64,000 bases of DNA from Albugo candida (Eukaryota; Oomycota; Peronosporomycetes; Albuginales; Albuginaceae): positions 434,001 through 498,000 of the forward strand of contig CAJNAR010000150.1 in assembly GCA_905220665.1 (NCBI GenBank), given 5' to 3'. Positions 56,195 through 64,000 of this stretch are shown here, one piece after another (position 1 is the first letter of the stretch; each line of letters begins with the position of its first letter). The notes below the pieces were generated by a model. That model ran no database searches, was not told the DNA's origin, and saw nothing but the letters and a program-made list of their open reading frames with translations. The position numbers and the translations under genes were made by a program.

Positions 56195-57430
56195 ATGCAT
56201 AGCCACGAAAACGAGACGCTGAGCTTCTCATTCGCATGCGGAGGCTGGCTGAAGATGTATCTGTTCGGTGTGGCAAAAGCACTTCAGGAATACAAGCTTG
56301 AAAAGAATGCGCGGATGATAGGATCATCAGCCGGAGCTCTCGCCGCAACAGGACTTGCTCTGCAGTGTGATTTCGAGAGAATCAGAGAATATGTTGTGGA
56401 GCGTTGTGTCCCACAAGTGCATGCATCCTTTTTTGGAGCTTTTCGCGTCCGAGAATTCCTTATTGATACCATACGCGCGACATCCGATCTCAGTCGATTC
56501 CACGAGCTCAATAAGAGTGATAGAGTCGGCTCCTTGACCATTGTCTATTCGTCTTTAACAGCAAGAAAGTCTAGACGAGCAACAAAATTCATTTCAGAAA
56601 ATCACTTGGAAAAATGCTTAATCGCCTCGTGCACAGCGGCTCCAATTGTCGGAATGCCGTTCAAATTGGATGGAGAATATGTGATGGATGGCGCTGTTTT
56701 CGATTTCCAACCGATAATTGACAAAGAGACAATTCGGATCAGTCCGTTTTATTGCACAGATGCAGACATACGACCTTCACAATACGTTCCTATTTGGTGG
56801 GCTGTATACCCGCCATCCCAAGATGACGTTCGATGGCTTTTTGATCTTGGGTATGAGGACGGGCTTGCTTGGATATCGCGCTCGGGTGTGTGCAAGCAGC
56901 GATTGCCCACACGTAGCGCTCTTCCTTATTATGGTAAGAAGTCGAGCGTTCGGCGTGTACTCGGCTATCAGATGGGTGGAAATCGACTTGCGGAAATGCT
57001 ATTGCTCGGGTTCTTCATATCTGTTTGGAAACCTGTGACGTTCTTCCTCTTGTACATCGAATTATATTTGCAGTCGTACATTACAGGCTGTCGGGCCATC
57101 CTTCACAAAACTGCGGAGAAGCGAAGAGTTACTGCATTGATCGTCCTCGTCGCTCTGTGTGTTTCTTTCGGAGGGAAATTTCCAATATCCATTGCAGCTT
57201 TTGGTGCATTTGTACTGGCACTATCGTTAGTCGTGAGCTGTGTATACAATGGAGCTACACAGGTTGGTTCCGAAGACTGGAAGAAATGTCAAGCGTGTTT
57301 ACGAAATATCGCGAGTTTGTCGCTTTTCCTTCGCGCGATTCCAATTCTTGGTTCTTCAGTACAAGTCAAACGCCATCTTTTTTTGCTCGAGCACTCTTTT
57401 GTGTATCGAGTAGCGCATCATTGGGTTTAG
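56195..57430 (+). CDS. patatin-like phospholipase with C-terminal membrane helices
   Basis: A single exon of 411 residues. The oxyanion Gly loop is SFACGGWLKMYLFGVAKAL (about 10-28), the nucleophile is Ser in GSSAGAL (about 43-49), and the dyad Asp is in MDGAVFD (about 167-173); all family essentials are present. Patatin-like enzymes cleave acyl esters of phospholipids or triglycerides. After residue 270 there are two or three hydrophobic segments (LLLGFFISVWKPVTFFLLY; LIVLVALCVSFGG; AAFGAFVLALSLVVSCVY), so it is probably anchored in the ER or lipid-droplet membrane. No signal peptide. The start fits a Met before the conserved block. It is convergent with the RBR ligase gene. Confidence 0.88.
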   Translation: MHSHENETLSFSFACGGWLKMYLFGVAKALQEYKLEKNARMIGSSAGALAATGLALQCDFERIREYVVERCVPQVHASFFGAFRVREFLIDTIRATSDLSRFHELNKSDRVGSLTIVYSSLTARKSRRATKFISENHLEKCLIASCTAAPIVGMPFKLDGEYVMDGAVFDFQPIIDKETIRISPFYCTDADIRPSQYVPIWWAVYPPSQDDVRWLFDLGYEDGLAWISRSGVCKQRLPTRSALPYYGKKSSVRRVLGYQMGGNRLAEMLLLGFFISVWKPVTFFLLYIELYLQSYITGCRAILHKTAEKRRVTALIVLVALCVSFGGKFPISIAAFGAFVLALSLVVSCVYNGATQVGSEDWKKCQACLRNIASLSLFLRAIPILGSSVQVKRHLFLLEHSFVYRVAHHWV

Positions 57431-57576
57431 CTTTTCCTCTGCGTTGCGGATAGAGCAAATTCGTAGTCCTTCATAAATATATTTTTGTTTGATTGGTAAT
57501 CATTCGTAAGCTCGAGCCAGAAATCCATGCAGTACATTAAACCATCGCAGTAACGAAGGCGAGATAAGAGAAGCTG

Positions 57577-58709
57577 TCAGTTTTCGCTGCAATATATATA
57601 CTGCCGTCCCACTTTGTACATCACAGCACAAAGCGAATAGGAAAAGACGAAAGACGATAACCCAAAAATTGTGATCCATACTGCCATAACAATGATAAAA
57701 GCGTATCCGACTACATATTGAATTCGATTAGGGAGATTTGATATCCAGAGTACGTTATTCATTTCGTTGCACATATAGTGGCTACAGAGTACACAATGAA
57801 GGTCAAATCGACGTAGAGGATGTCGTATGCACGAACCTTTTGTCCCAGTTCATCAAGCATACCCAGCAGAATTCATGCTTGCAATAGCTACAGCTCATAT
57901 GATTACAGCCCTCTTCCTTCCATATACGAATGCGGCAGTTTGGGCAGCTTCGAACGAGAGACAGCCCGAATTTTCTCTTTGAAAGAGAACGTTCCCATTT
58001 CTGATACGTTGCATCTTCACTTTTAAGCAATTTATTGCGGCAAAAAATCCACGAGAGATAGTGTTTTCTTTGACCACATGCAAAACATGCAATCGTGCTG
58101 CATTTTGGGCAAGAGTACGTTCTCCCTGGTTTCTCACAAACAATCAGTTCACTACAAAGTTTCTCCGGGCAATAACGAGCATTTGGATGTCGCTCATCCT
58201 TTGCAAGAAAGTGAGAGTTGTATCGACAACGTTATGGAAATGAACGCACATGAATACGCTTCAATGTATTTACATAGCGGTTGATCGCTTCCTTCCCTCC
58301 GATTCTCAGCATGTCAGAATTGCTGATCGTACTTCCACAACCTGGAATAGGACACAACAGTTGACCTGATCGTCTATCAGTCCTCTCTTCTTCAAAATCA
58401 AGAAAATACGACAAAGAACCTGGCTCAACTTGTCTAGCTTGTATTTTAGACGACAGATATTGCTGCATACATCCTACAATGTTTTTCAGACGCTACGAGT
58501 CAGAATATCTATAGACAAAATAGACAGAACTTCCCACCGAGACAGAAACGATGGCTGCACGAAAGCTTCACAAAAGCGTCCGTTATGGATGAGGAGTCCG
58601 TATAATGCAAAAGTGGTAATATATCGAGGCAAATGGAGCAGATACGAGGTGATAAAGTGTGCCTGACTTTGCGAATTCCATGCACAATTGGTGTCAGAAG
58701 CCATTTCAT
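57577..58709 (-). CDS. RBR-type E3 ubiquitin ligase with C-terminal membrane segment
   Basis: Four exons or so, starting at the Met at 58709 (MKWLLTPIVHGIRK). RING1: CSICLDI ... LSCSHRFCL, continuing after an intron as GCMQQYLSSKI ... LLCPIPGCGSTI. IBR: YCPEKLCSELIVC, YSCPKCSTIACFACGQ. RING2/Rcat: SCPNCRIRIWKEEGCNHMSCSYCKHEFCWVC, whose Cys in EGCNHM should be the catalytic thioester residue. A last exon adds a hydrophobic stretch (YVVGYAFIIVMAVWITIFGL) near the end. RBR ligases take ubiquitin onto their own Cys before substrate transfer. The order and C-terminal membrane helix recall RNF144/RNF19. Upstream Ubl or UBA domains are absent. Confidence 0.86.
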
Positions 58710-58847
58710 TATTGTGGAATGCTTTTGAGCCAATTAAAGAGTGTATTAAGTGCTGACTTTTTTATGGTGCTCTTGAGCAACGAACATGACGATCGTACGA
58801 ATCGTAAGAATGGCTTATAAGTGCACTAAAAGTTATGCTACCGCTTC

Positions 58848-59687
58848 TCAGAACGGACGGATGCTTGCAGTACCTCGGAGTGAGTTTTTTAAGGCTTTTG
58901 GGTCGGCCCAAGAAGATGTCATGTAATCGTCAGCATCATCATCTGCGAGCTTTTTCATTTCTTCCTGCTTTTTGAAGTAAAACGCCATCATTGCTTTTTG
59001 CTCCTCTTCGGTAACTCCTGGCTCTCTTGACGGCATACCACCTCCTTTTTTCTGCAATTTAACAATAATCTTTGTTTTTTCGTTCTTTCCAACCATATCA
59101 CAAACAGTTTGGTCACGATAGAATTGTTTTCCAGCCCACCACAGTTCTGTGTTCTCAACATTTGTCACATCCAAGCTTGCTGCACGATCTGCAAGTGCTT
59201 CTTCCACATTTTCACGGTCTAATAGATTTTTGATAGGATCATGAGGGGGTAAACCCATTGGAAATGCCATCATGATAGCTCCTCTGATGTTCATGAGCTT
59301 TTCATTTAATTCGTGACGTGTGGTACACCTTTTCATCTGGAATTGCTGGAGATATTGTTTCGCATCTTCAGACACTTTGGCCATTGTCTCACGAAGTTGC
59401 GGACTCACACCTTCTCCAGTACGTAAGCCCAGAGGGTCCTCTTCATAAAACTCGCCTCGCGTTTTCTTCACACTGCAATCCTGATATGCATCAAGGCCCT
59501 GTTCGTTTGGTTTCATTGCGACACCAAATCTTCCCAAATCGGTAAGTGCATCTGCTAGCGCTGCCAAGCGAATTCGAGTGTTGTTGAGGTGGCACAGATC
59601 AAAGATAAGGTCTTCATTACTCGTTTCCGTACTAGCTTCATGTAGAAACTCATTCTTATCGCCGCGTTTCACGTGGAACAAAACCAT
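58848..59687 (-). CDS. CFAP298: CFAP298 (C21orf59/Kurly), ciliary dynein-arm assembly factor
   Basis: A single exon of 279 residues, close to the family's 290. It begins MVLFHVKRGDKNEFL, and has RGAIMMAFPMGLPPHDPI (about 135-152), ELWWAGKQF, VGKNEKTKIIVKLQKKG (about 199-215) and the SSWADPKALKNSL end, all family landmarks. In animals and green algae CFAP298 is needed to assemble outer dynein arms and for ciliary motility. The gene implies motile flagella, fitting oomycete zoospores. No signal or membrane segment; cytosolic. The upstream gap to the RING gene is about 130 nt. Confidence 0.96.
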   Translation of the reverse strand: MVLFHVKRGDKNEFLHEASTETSNEDLIFDLCHLNNTRIRLAALADALTDLGRFGVAMKPNEQGLDAYQDCSVKKTRGEFYEEDPLGLRTGEGVSPQLRETMAKVSEDAKQYLQQFQMKRCTTRHELNEKLMNIRGAIMMAFPMGLPPHDPIKNLLDRENVEEALADRAASLDVTNVENTELWWAGKQFYRDQTVCDMVGKNEKTKIIVKLQKKGGGMPSREPGVTEEEQKAMMAFYFKKQEEMKKLADDDADDYMTSSWADPKALKNSLRGTASIRPF

Positions 59688-59820
59688 TTGTTAAAGGTAT
59701 TTGACGCTTCAATGCGCTCGTTCAGAAGCCATCCTTATTGACAAAAATGTATGTCTAGATTCTCTAAATTACAAAACACAAATGTTAATGAGCTTTTTTA
59801 CCAATCAACATTCGTGATTG

Positions 59821-60626
59821 CTAGATATGCGCGGGAGCCGCATCGTCGAGAGCTGACACGCGATACACTTTCGAAATGACACGGTTGCATATTGCGCACG
59901 TTCCTTTCTTTTTCTCTCTCAATCCGCACGCATAACAGCAATAGAGATGGATGAAGCGATCGTGAAGAATAGCTCCATCTCTTGGATTCTTTTCACAGAC
60001 CAAACATTTCATTTGTCGTACGACGTCCACTTGGATCAACTCGCGATTCTGCGCCACTAATCCATATTTCTCGGAATTAACTTCACTTATAGACGCCACC
60101 ACTTCATTCTCGCGCTTCAACGGACAAAGCGATTCATTTTCGACTGACTCTTCGCCTGTCTCGTCTTCTGGAAGGGGAATAATGAGCGGGTGATTCACGC
60201 TTTCGATATCCGATTCACTACATAGGTCGGATTCGACCGCTTCTTTTTCATTTTTACCCGTCATGAGAAATTTACTCTCAGCGGCGGACTTGTAAATGTC
60301 GCTCCAAGCTTTACAAACTTCTTTCATGCTTTTCGAACTACCCATGAATCGTTCGGGAGCTGAGATAAGTTTTTTGTACCGCCCGAACTCTTTTTTGACG
60401 AGAGATGAAAATTCTTCTTCGGGTAAAAACTCGTCAGAGCTACAACATTTACGACGATGATCAATCAAGGCGCACCACAATCGTTTGGAATGCAGCAGTT
60501 CCCATGATGAGATAATTCTCTGCAACGAACTCGTTAGTAATACAGTCAGAGTCAGCAGTATCCAGTGAAGCAATCGTACCGCACGGCATATATTTCCAAC
60601 TTGAAATGTCGCAGAGATGGAGACAT
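59821..60626 (-). CDS. MDM2-type RING finger protein
   Basis: I prefer a start at 60626 (MSPSLRHFKLEIYA) spliced across a GT-AG intron of about 65 nt into RIISSWELLHSKRLW, then one frame to 59821. The alternative frame would start MLHWILLTLTVLL and mimic a signal peptide, which is probably intron read-through. The middle is acidic (DETGEESVENES). The C-terminal RING is CLVCEKNPRDGAILHDRFIH, then CCYACGLREKKKGTCAICN with VYRV at the end. The C..C, G-I/H, H, C..C, C..C spacing and GxxxH...H pattern are those of MDM2/MDMX-type RINGs rather than classical C3HC4. It is likely an E3 ubiquitin ligase; no p53-binding domain is visible. Confidence 0.75.
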
Positions 60627-60676
60627 GCTGCCCGATACCCTTTAAAAGTCTACAGAGTGAATGTCATCATCCCTTC

Positions 60677-61648
60677 TCAAATTAAAAAGCGATAAAATAT
60701 GTACTTTTTCATCCAGCGTCCTCGATACAGACGTGTAGCATCGAATGCGTATCCGGAAAAAGTGATTCTGTACGCCTGTGCATGTCCTCGGTGCTTACAT
60801 GCGTCACACCGCATTTGAGCTTCAATTCGAGCAGAACTTATTCGAGCCGCGGATTGAATACATCTTGTCAAATCAGCCGGCCATATCCCGTTTGCATTCA
60901 AAAGTGTCTGGTACCGAAAATGTAACTCTCTTTCGATGTGCTCCAGAGATTGCTGAAAAAGAGAGTATTTGGAAGGTTCTTGACGCATAAGTTTGTCGAA
61001 TTTTGGATCCACGATGCAATGCTCTAAATATTGGACATACAGATGGAACCATTCTTTCTTTGTTCTAGACTTGTGAAACTCTAGAGTTCGAGCGGTGTCT
61101 TCCTGTAGATCCTCAGATTCAACAAATACGTGGGTTTCTGCTGGATCACCTTTCTCGCCGTTCATGTACTCCACTTGATTGTCGTCACATATAAAATCAT
61201 CCAGATCGCCATCTCCATCAGCATACACCTTCTCCGAAAGATTTTGGCAGTCCTCTGCATCAAAACTCTTGTCTGACGGAGTCTCATTGGAAGCACTTGA
61301 TTCGTATTCCTTCGATTCAGATTCTTCATACTCACTCGACGTCTTCAAATCCTCCAAGCAATTTTCCAGCGTACGTTTCTGAAGTATGTCCTTCACGCTT
61401 TTATCAAACACTTTTTGCTCCTGACGCTTCCGTTCTAGCCGCGCACTCTTCCTAGCTCGGGTAGACTCCTCCGCACCAATTCGCTTTTTCAGCTTTATTT
61501 TTGTGCTTGGCTTTACAGGTATAGCCATCGCTTGCTCGTCTTCGTCCTCATCCTCTAATACAGCAAAAGGAGAACTCCGACGTCTTCGTTTTTTACGGGC
61601 TGGCGGTGTCACAACATCGAGACTTTCGTCATCATTGCTTGACATCAT
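60677..61648 (-). CDS. DUF4211-domain protein, nuclear, CCDC82-like
   Basis: One frame, with the likely start at the Met at 61648 (MMSSNDDESL); the frame stays open upstream to 61708 without added motif. It has a basic nuclear signal PPARKKRRRRSS, a KIKLKKRIG and charged helix (STRARKSARLERKRQEQKVF), then a long acidic disordered region. The C-terminal 130 residues match the DUF4211 pattern: KEWFHLYVQYLEHCIVDPKF, SLEHIERELHFRYQTLL, a CDACKHRGHAQAYRITFSG block with CxxC and FSGYAFD. The role of DUF4211 is unknown; CCDC82 in animals is linked to neural disease. The end (KKYIFYRFLI) may be an intron read-through. Confidence 0.72.
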   Translation of the reverse strand: MMSSNDDESLDVVTPPARKKRRRRSSPFAVLEDEDEDEQAMAIPVKPSTKIKLKKRIGAEESTRARKSARLERKRQEQKVFDKSVKDILQKRTLENCLEDLKTSSEYEESESKEYESSASNETPSDKSFDAEDCQNLSEKVYADGDGDLDDFICDDNQVEYMNGEKGDPAETHVFVESEDLQEDTARTLEFHKSRTKKEWFHLYVQYLEHCIVDPKFDKLMRQEPSKYSLFQQSLEHIERELHFRYQTLLNANGIWPADLTRCIQSAARISSARIEAQMRCDACKHRGHAQAYRITFSGYAFDATRLYRGRWMKKYIFYRFLI

Positions 61649-61761
61649 TATAATTACGAAAGAATGCTTCCGGAAAGCGGCTACTTTTGTATTACTTTTG
61701 TTCAACATTGTCAGATATGTAGATAATTATTTTTTTCAGTAATCCATTTTGAATCCCAACA

Positions 61762-63165
61762 CTATGCCGCGCGATGAAGGTGACGATATCCCCGGCGTCG
61801 AGCGCGTTGCACTACAACGAGCGCACAAGAAATGACCAAAACGCATCCACCCACAGCGTATAAGAAAAAATGATTTCTTCCGCTCGTAGATGGACTCTTA
61901 TTTGTGCCAACCAAGTGCGATTTGGATGTGGCAAAGCGCTGAGATGGTTCATGATATCCACATATGGCTTCCCAACTTCCCGTTTGCTTGATGTGATTTC
62001 GTATAATGGCGTTGAAATCCATAAGCGGGCAATCCAATCGGGAGCATTTCGATAGTTTGACCTGTTGACGCTCTGTTGCTGGTGAGTACAAGAACGTGCG
62101 AACAAAGTACGATTCTTGATCGTTTTGGTCCGATGTGTTAGCATGTAATTCGAAGAAAAGGGTTGTTCCCGGCTCTAGTGACGTTGAATTCATTGCTTCT
62201 GGTAATCCATTGAAACGGAAATCCCATCCCAGTAGTTTTCCCAATGCATGCAGCAACTCTCGATGTCCATGATAGGAGAAGTAGCGATATTCGCGTGAAG
62301 CAGGCGAACTTGGTTTAGCTGCTTCATTGAGATTTTTTAAAAGCAAGTCTGGAAATGCTCCATTCCAGTACGTGATCATTCGATCAGAGGAGTAATACCG
62401 TTCCATGAGATTTCGAAAGCCGAGTTGCTCGATCTTTTTCACAGTGGCCGTGTCCAAACCGGGTAAAGGCAGTAGACCTTCTTGCTCATCGAATGTAAAC
62501 ATATCGGCAATATCTTTCACAGCAAGAACGAGATCTTCTCCTTTTTGTACGTTTGGAACATTGGTCATATTGATTCCACATGCAGCCCCTACCTTGTCGA
62601 GAACATCCTTATATTCTCCTTGAAATAATTCGGGGGCTTTGTGTTTTGCATAATCAGCCAAATCACGAGCCAAGGTCGCCTTACAAGGACCTTTTGGAGC
62701 TGCAAAAACATGTTCGTGTTGTAAAAGTTCCATAGTCACTGGTACAAGCTGTAACGGGAAGCCTTCAGGACCACTTCCGAACGGGTATAAACCAAGCGCA
62801 AGTGCCTCAGCACTATGAGCGCATCGAGTGGCAGCATCTGCGCGAAAATATGCTTCAAAATGGAGACGCTTTTCGCCGCTGAAACTCTCTGAAAGAAACT
62901 TTTTTTCTTCAACGTAAATTTGCCGAATGTGGTTACCAACTTGTACAAGCTGATTCATCCCATTGACTGTCAATTGTGCTGGTGGCACTTTATACGCTTG
63001 CAGATTTTCGTGATTATTTGGGCAGATCGTGTTGGTCACGTAATTGGGAGCGCGACTTCCATGACGCGATAGTGTTATAAGGCGACGAAGCTCGCCAGCA
63101 GCGAGTTGTAAAAACACAGTGATCGCAAATGCAAAGAGAAGGGAGTGCTCGGATCGCGTCTTCAT
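61762..63165 (-). CDS. histidine acid phosphatase, type I membrane protein
   Basis: Start at the Met at 63165 (MKTRSEHSLLFAFAITVFLQL), a good signal peptide; the frame continues upstream to 63219 but would hide it. Just after cleavage is LSRHGSRAPN, the phosphohistidine RHGxRxP motif. About residue 310, YFSYHGHRELLHALGKLL is in the place of the second catalytic motif, as HRE rather than HD; an HxE arrangement recalls MINPP/phytase HAE, where Glu is the proton donor. CxxC-type pairs and FFELHA follow. A membrane helix near the end (FFLYAVGGCVLVISCALVVV) and a basic tail make it type I, in the lysosome/vacuole or at the surface. Substrate not visible: phosphomonoesters or inositol phosphates. 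Confidence 0.87.
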   Translation of the reverse strand: MKTRSEHSLLFAFAITVFLQLAAGELRRLITLSRHGSRAPNYVTNTICPNNHENLQAYKVPPAQLTVNGMNQLVQVGNHIRQIYVEEKKFLSESFSGEKRLHFEAYFRADAATRCAHSAEALALGLYPFGSGPEGFPLQLVPVTMELLQHEHVFAAPKGPCKATLARDLADYAKHKAPELFQGEYKDVLDKVGAACGINMTNVPNVQKGEDLVLAVKDIADMFTFDEQEGLLPLPGLDTATVKKIEQLGFRNLMERYYSSDRMITYWNGAFPDLLLKNLNEAAKPSSPASREYRYFSYHGHRELLHALGKLLGWDFRFNGLPEAMNSTSLEPGTTLFFELHANTSDQNDQESYFVRTFLYSPATERQQVKLSKCSRLDCPLMDFNAIIRNHIKQTGSWEAICGYHEPSQRFATSKSHLVGTNKSPSTSGRNHFFLYAVGGCVLVISCALVVVQRARRRGYRHLHRAA

Positions 63166-63225
63166 TCGAAATTCCGCGAATCGTACTTTATCGTACTGAT
63201 ACGATACAACAAGTAACACGGCAAA

Positions 63226-64000
63226 ATGAAAAAGTTGGAAGCAAATTCCAATACGAAACAGAAGGATTCCTCAGTCGCGCAATCACAATTTTCGGACCAG
63301 ACAGCTGCGAAAGCAAATTTCCATAATGAAATAAAGAAAGAGGCAGACTACATCCCACCATATCTACGGCCATATATGATTCATTCACAGGACGACTTTT
63401 ACGTGTCGCGCTTTTTCGATTCGAACTTTATCGGATGCCTTATGTACGAAGGATTTCTTCCTATCGCAACCGAATACGGCGATCGTCATCTTCTTCTTCC
63501 AAAACTTCATCGCAAACGCTGCGTCTTACTGCTGCAAGGGGTCATTCTTCACATCCCAAAGAACGTACTCAAGCGGAGCAAACGATATCATCTCGTCTTT
63601 AATCGTTCCTTTGACGAAGTTGTCGAAGGATGTCATCAGCAACATGGCATTCCATGGCTTTACCCACCGATAGTTGAGGCATTTCGTGCAGTCTTTGACA
63701 GCGGAAAGACGGGTGAAACGAATCGTAACATTCGGTTTTATACAGTGGAGCTATTAGACAGCAGCACAAACGAATTGTGTGCCGGTGAGCTTGGATACAC
63801 TGCTGGAAAGGTATATACAAGTTTGACGGGATTCACACGTGTTAGTGGTGCTGGTACAATTCAACTGTATGCTCTTGGAAAAGCTCTCCAAGACGCAGGT
63901 TTCGAAATGTGGGATCTTGGAATGTCGATGAAATATAAGCTCGACCTCGGAGCGAGCAATGTTTCTCGCGATAGATTTTTGGAATTATTTCATTCCTATA
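63226..64000 (+). CDS. Aat-like leucyl/phenylalanyl-tRNA--protein transferase, cut at the window end
   Basis: The frame opens at ATG 63226 and runs off the right edge, 258 codons. A charged leader is followed by FDSNFIGCLMYEGFLPIA, VLLLQG, FNRSFDEVVEGCHQ, IPWLYPPIVEAF, GELGYTAGKVYTSLTGF, SGAGTIQLYALGKALQDAGFEMWDLG and YKLDLGASNVSRDRFLEL. The order and spacing are those of Aat: the (V/A)xxxCA-type helix, WL, then E-GYxxGxxF/YxSxxGF, and the DxG..YkxxLGA end. Aat adds Leu or Phe to N-terminal Lys or Arg and marks proteins for degradation (N-degron). In eukaryotes such proteins are known in some protists; acceptor specificity is not readable. The start is 60 nt from the divergent phosphatase start, so the promoter is shared. 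Confidence 0.82.
   Translation, partial: MKKLEANSNTKQKDSSVAQSQFSDQTAAKANFHNEIKKEADYIPPYLRPYMIHSQDDFYVSRFFDSNFIGCLMYEGFLPIATEYGDRHLLLPKLHRKRCVLLLQGVILHIPKNVLKRSKRYHLVFNRSFDEVVEGCHQQHGIPWLYPPIVEAFRAVFDSGKTGETNRNIRFYTVELLDSSTNELCAGELGYTAGKVYTSLTGFTRVSGAGTIQLYALGKALQDAGFEMWDLGMSMKYKLDLGASNVSRDRFLELFHSY

Noticed and set aside
59821..60573. Signal peptide on the MDM2-type RING protein
   Set aside because: The hydrophobic start MLHWILLTLTVLL is best explained as intron read-through; a spliced start at 60626 gives a normal cytosolic N-terminus.

Overview
The window looks like nuclear DNA of a flagellate-forming stramenopile, most likely an oomycete with a compact, low-GC genome of the Albugo (white rust) kind. 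The reasons are: genes packed on both strands with gaps often under 120 bases; many very short GT-AG introns, nearly all 45-65 nt; modest GC; a eukaryotic tRNA-Glu and histone H3; and a ciliary gene (CFAP298), expected in an organism with zoospores. The species assignment is inference; the intron sizes and gene families are read from the sequence. Many genes only become readable after the short introns are removed, so several products below come from exons I joined by eye.

Layout. 1-8 kb: tail of a possible cation transporter, a nine-exon NAD-dependent epimerase, a metallophosphoesterase-like protein, then two Stealth-family glycosyl-phosphotransferase paralogues flanking a PB1/LIR/UBA-like protein. 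8-20 kb: a giant PH-NTF2-C2-MAPK-WW kinase, head to head with a WD40 protein resembling the TTRAY subunit of the TSET/TPLATE complex, which runs tail to tail into MLH3. 20-28 kb: a DASH/Ask1-like kinetochore protein head to head with a protein carrying a histone H4-like fold, then an AP2-like protein with C-terminal membrane segments and a STE20-type kinase. 28-33 kb: histone H3, a PEX4-like E2 and a triple CCCH/CUE protein. 33-47 kb: WDR24 (GATOR2), coiled-coil and small hypothetical proteins, and the very long lipid-transfer protein BLTP2/SABRE. 47-51 kb: a basic protein with an RVTF motif, an ABHD17-like hydrolase, LAMTOR2 (Ragulator), a small Met/Asp-repeat secreted peptide and tRNA-Glu(UUC). 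52-56 kb: a covarying hairpin repeat array, a coiled-coil protein, an unresolved gene and HAUS8 (augmin). 56-64 kb: patatin-like lipase, RBR E3 ligase, CFAP298, MDM2-type RING protein, DUF4211 protein, histidine acid phosphatase and an Aat-like aminoacyl-tRNA-protein transferase cut by the window edge.

There is no operon logic, but some genes share pathways. WDR24 and LAMTOR2 belong to lysosomal TORC1 amino-acid sensing. Ask1-like, HAUS8 and possibly the H4-like protein belong to mitotic spindle/chromatin biology. The PB1/LIR/UBA-like protein, PEX4-like E2, RBR and RING E3s, and Aat-like transferase belong to ubiquitin, autophagy or N-degron turnover. I saw no transposon, CRISPR array or viral gene. 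The most unusual items are the five-domain MAP kinase, the H4-fold fusion, the PB1-LIR-UBA candidate autophagy receptor, the membrane-anchored AP2-like protein and the hairpin repeat array.
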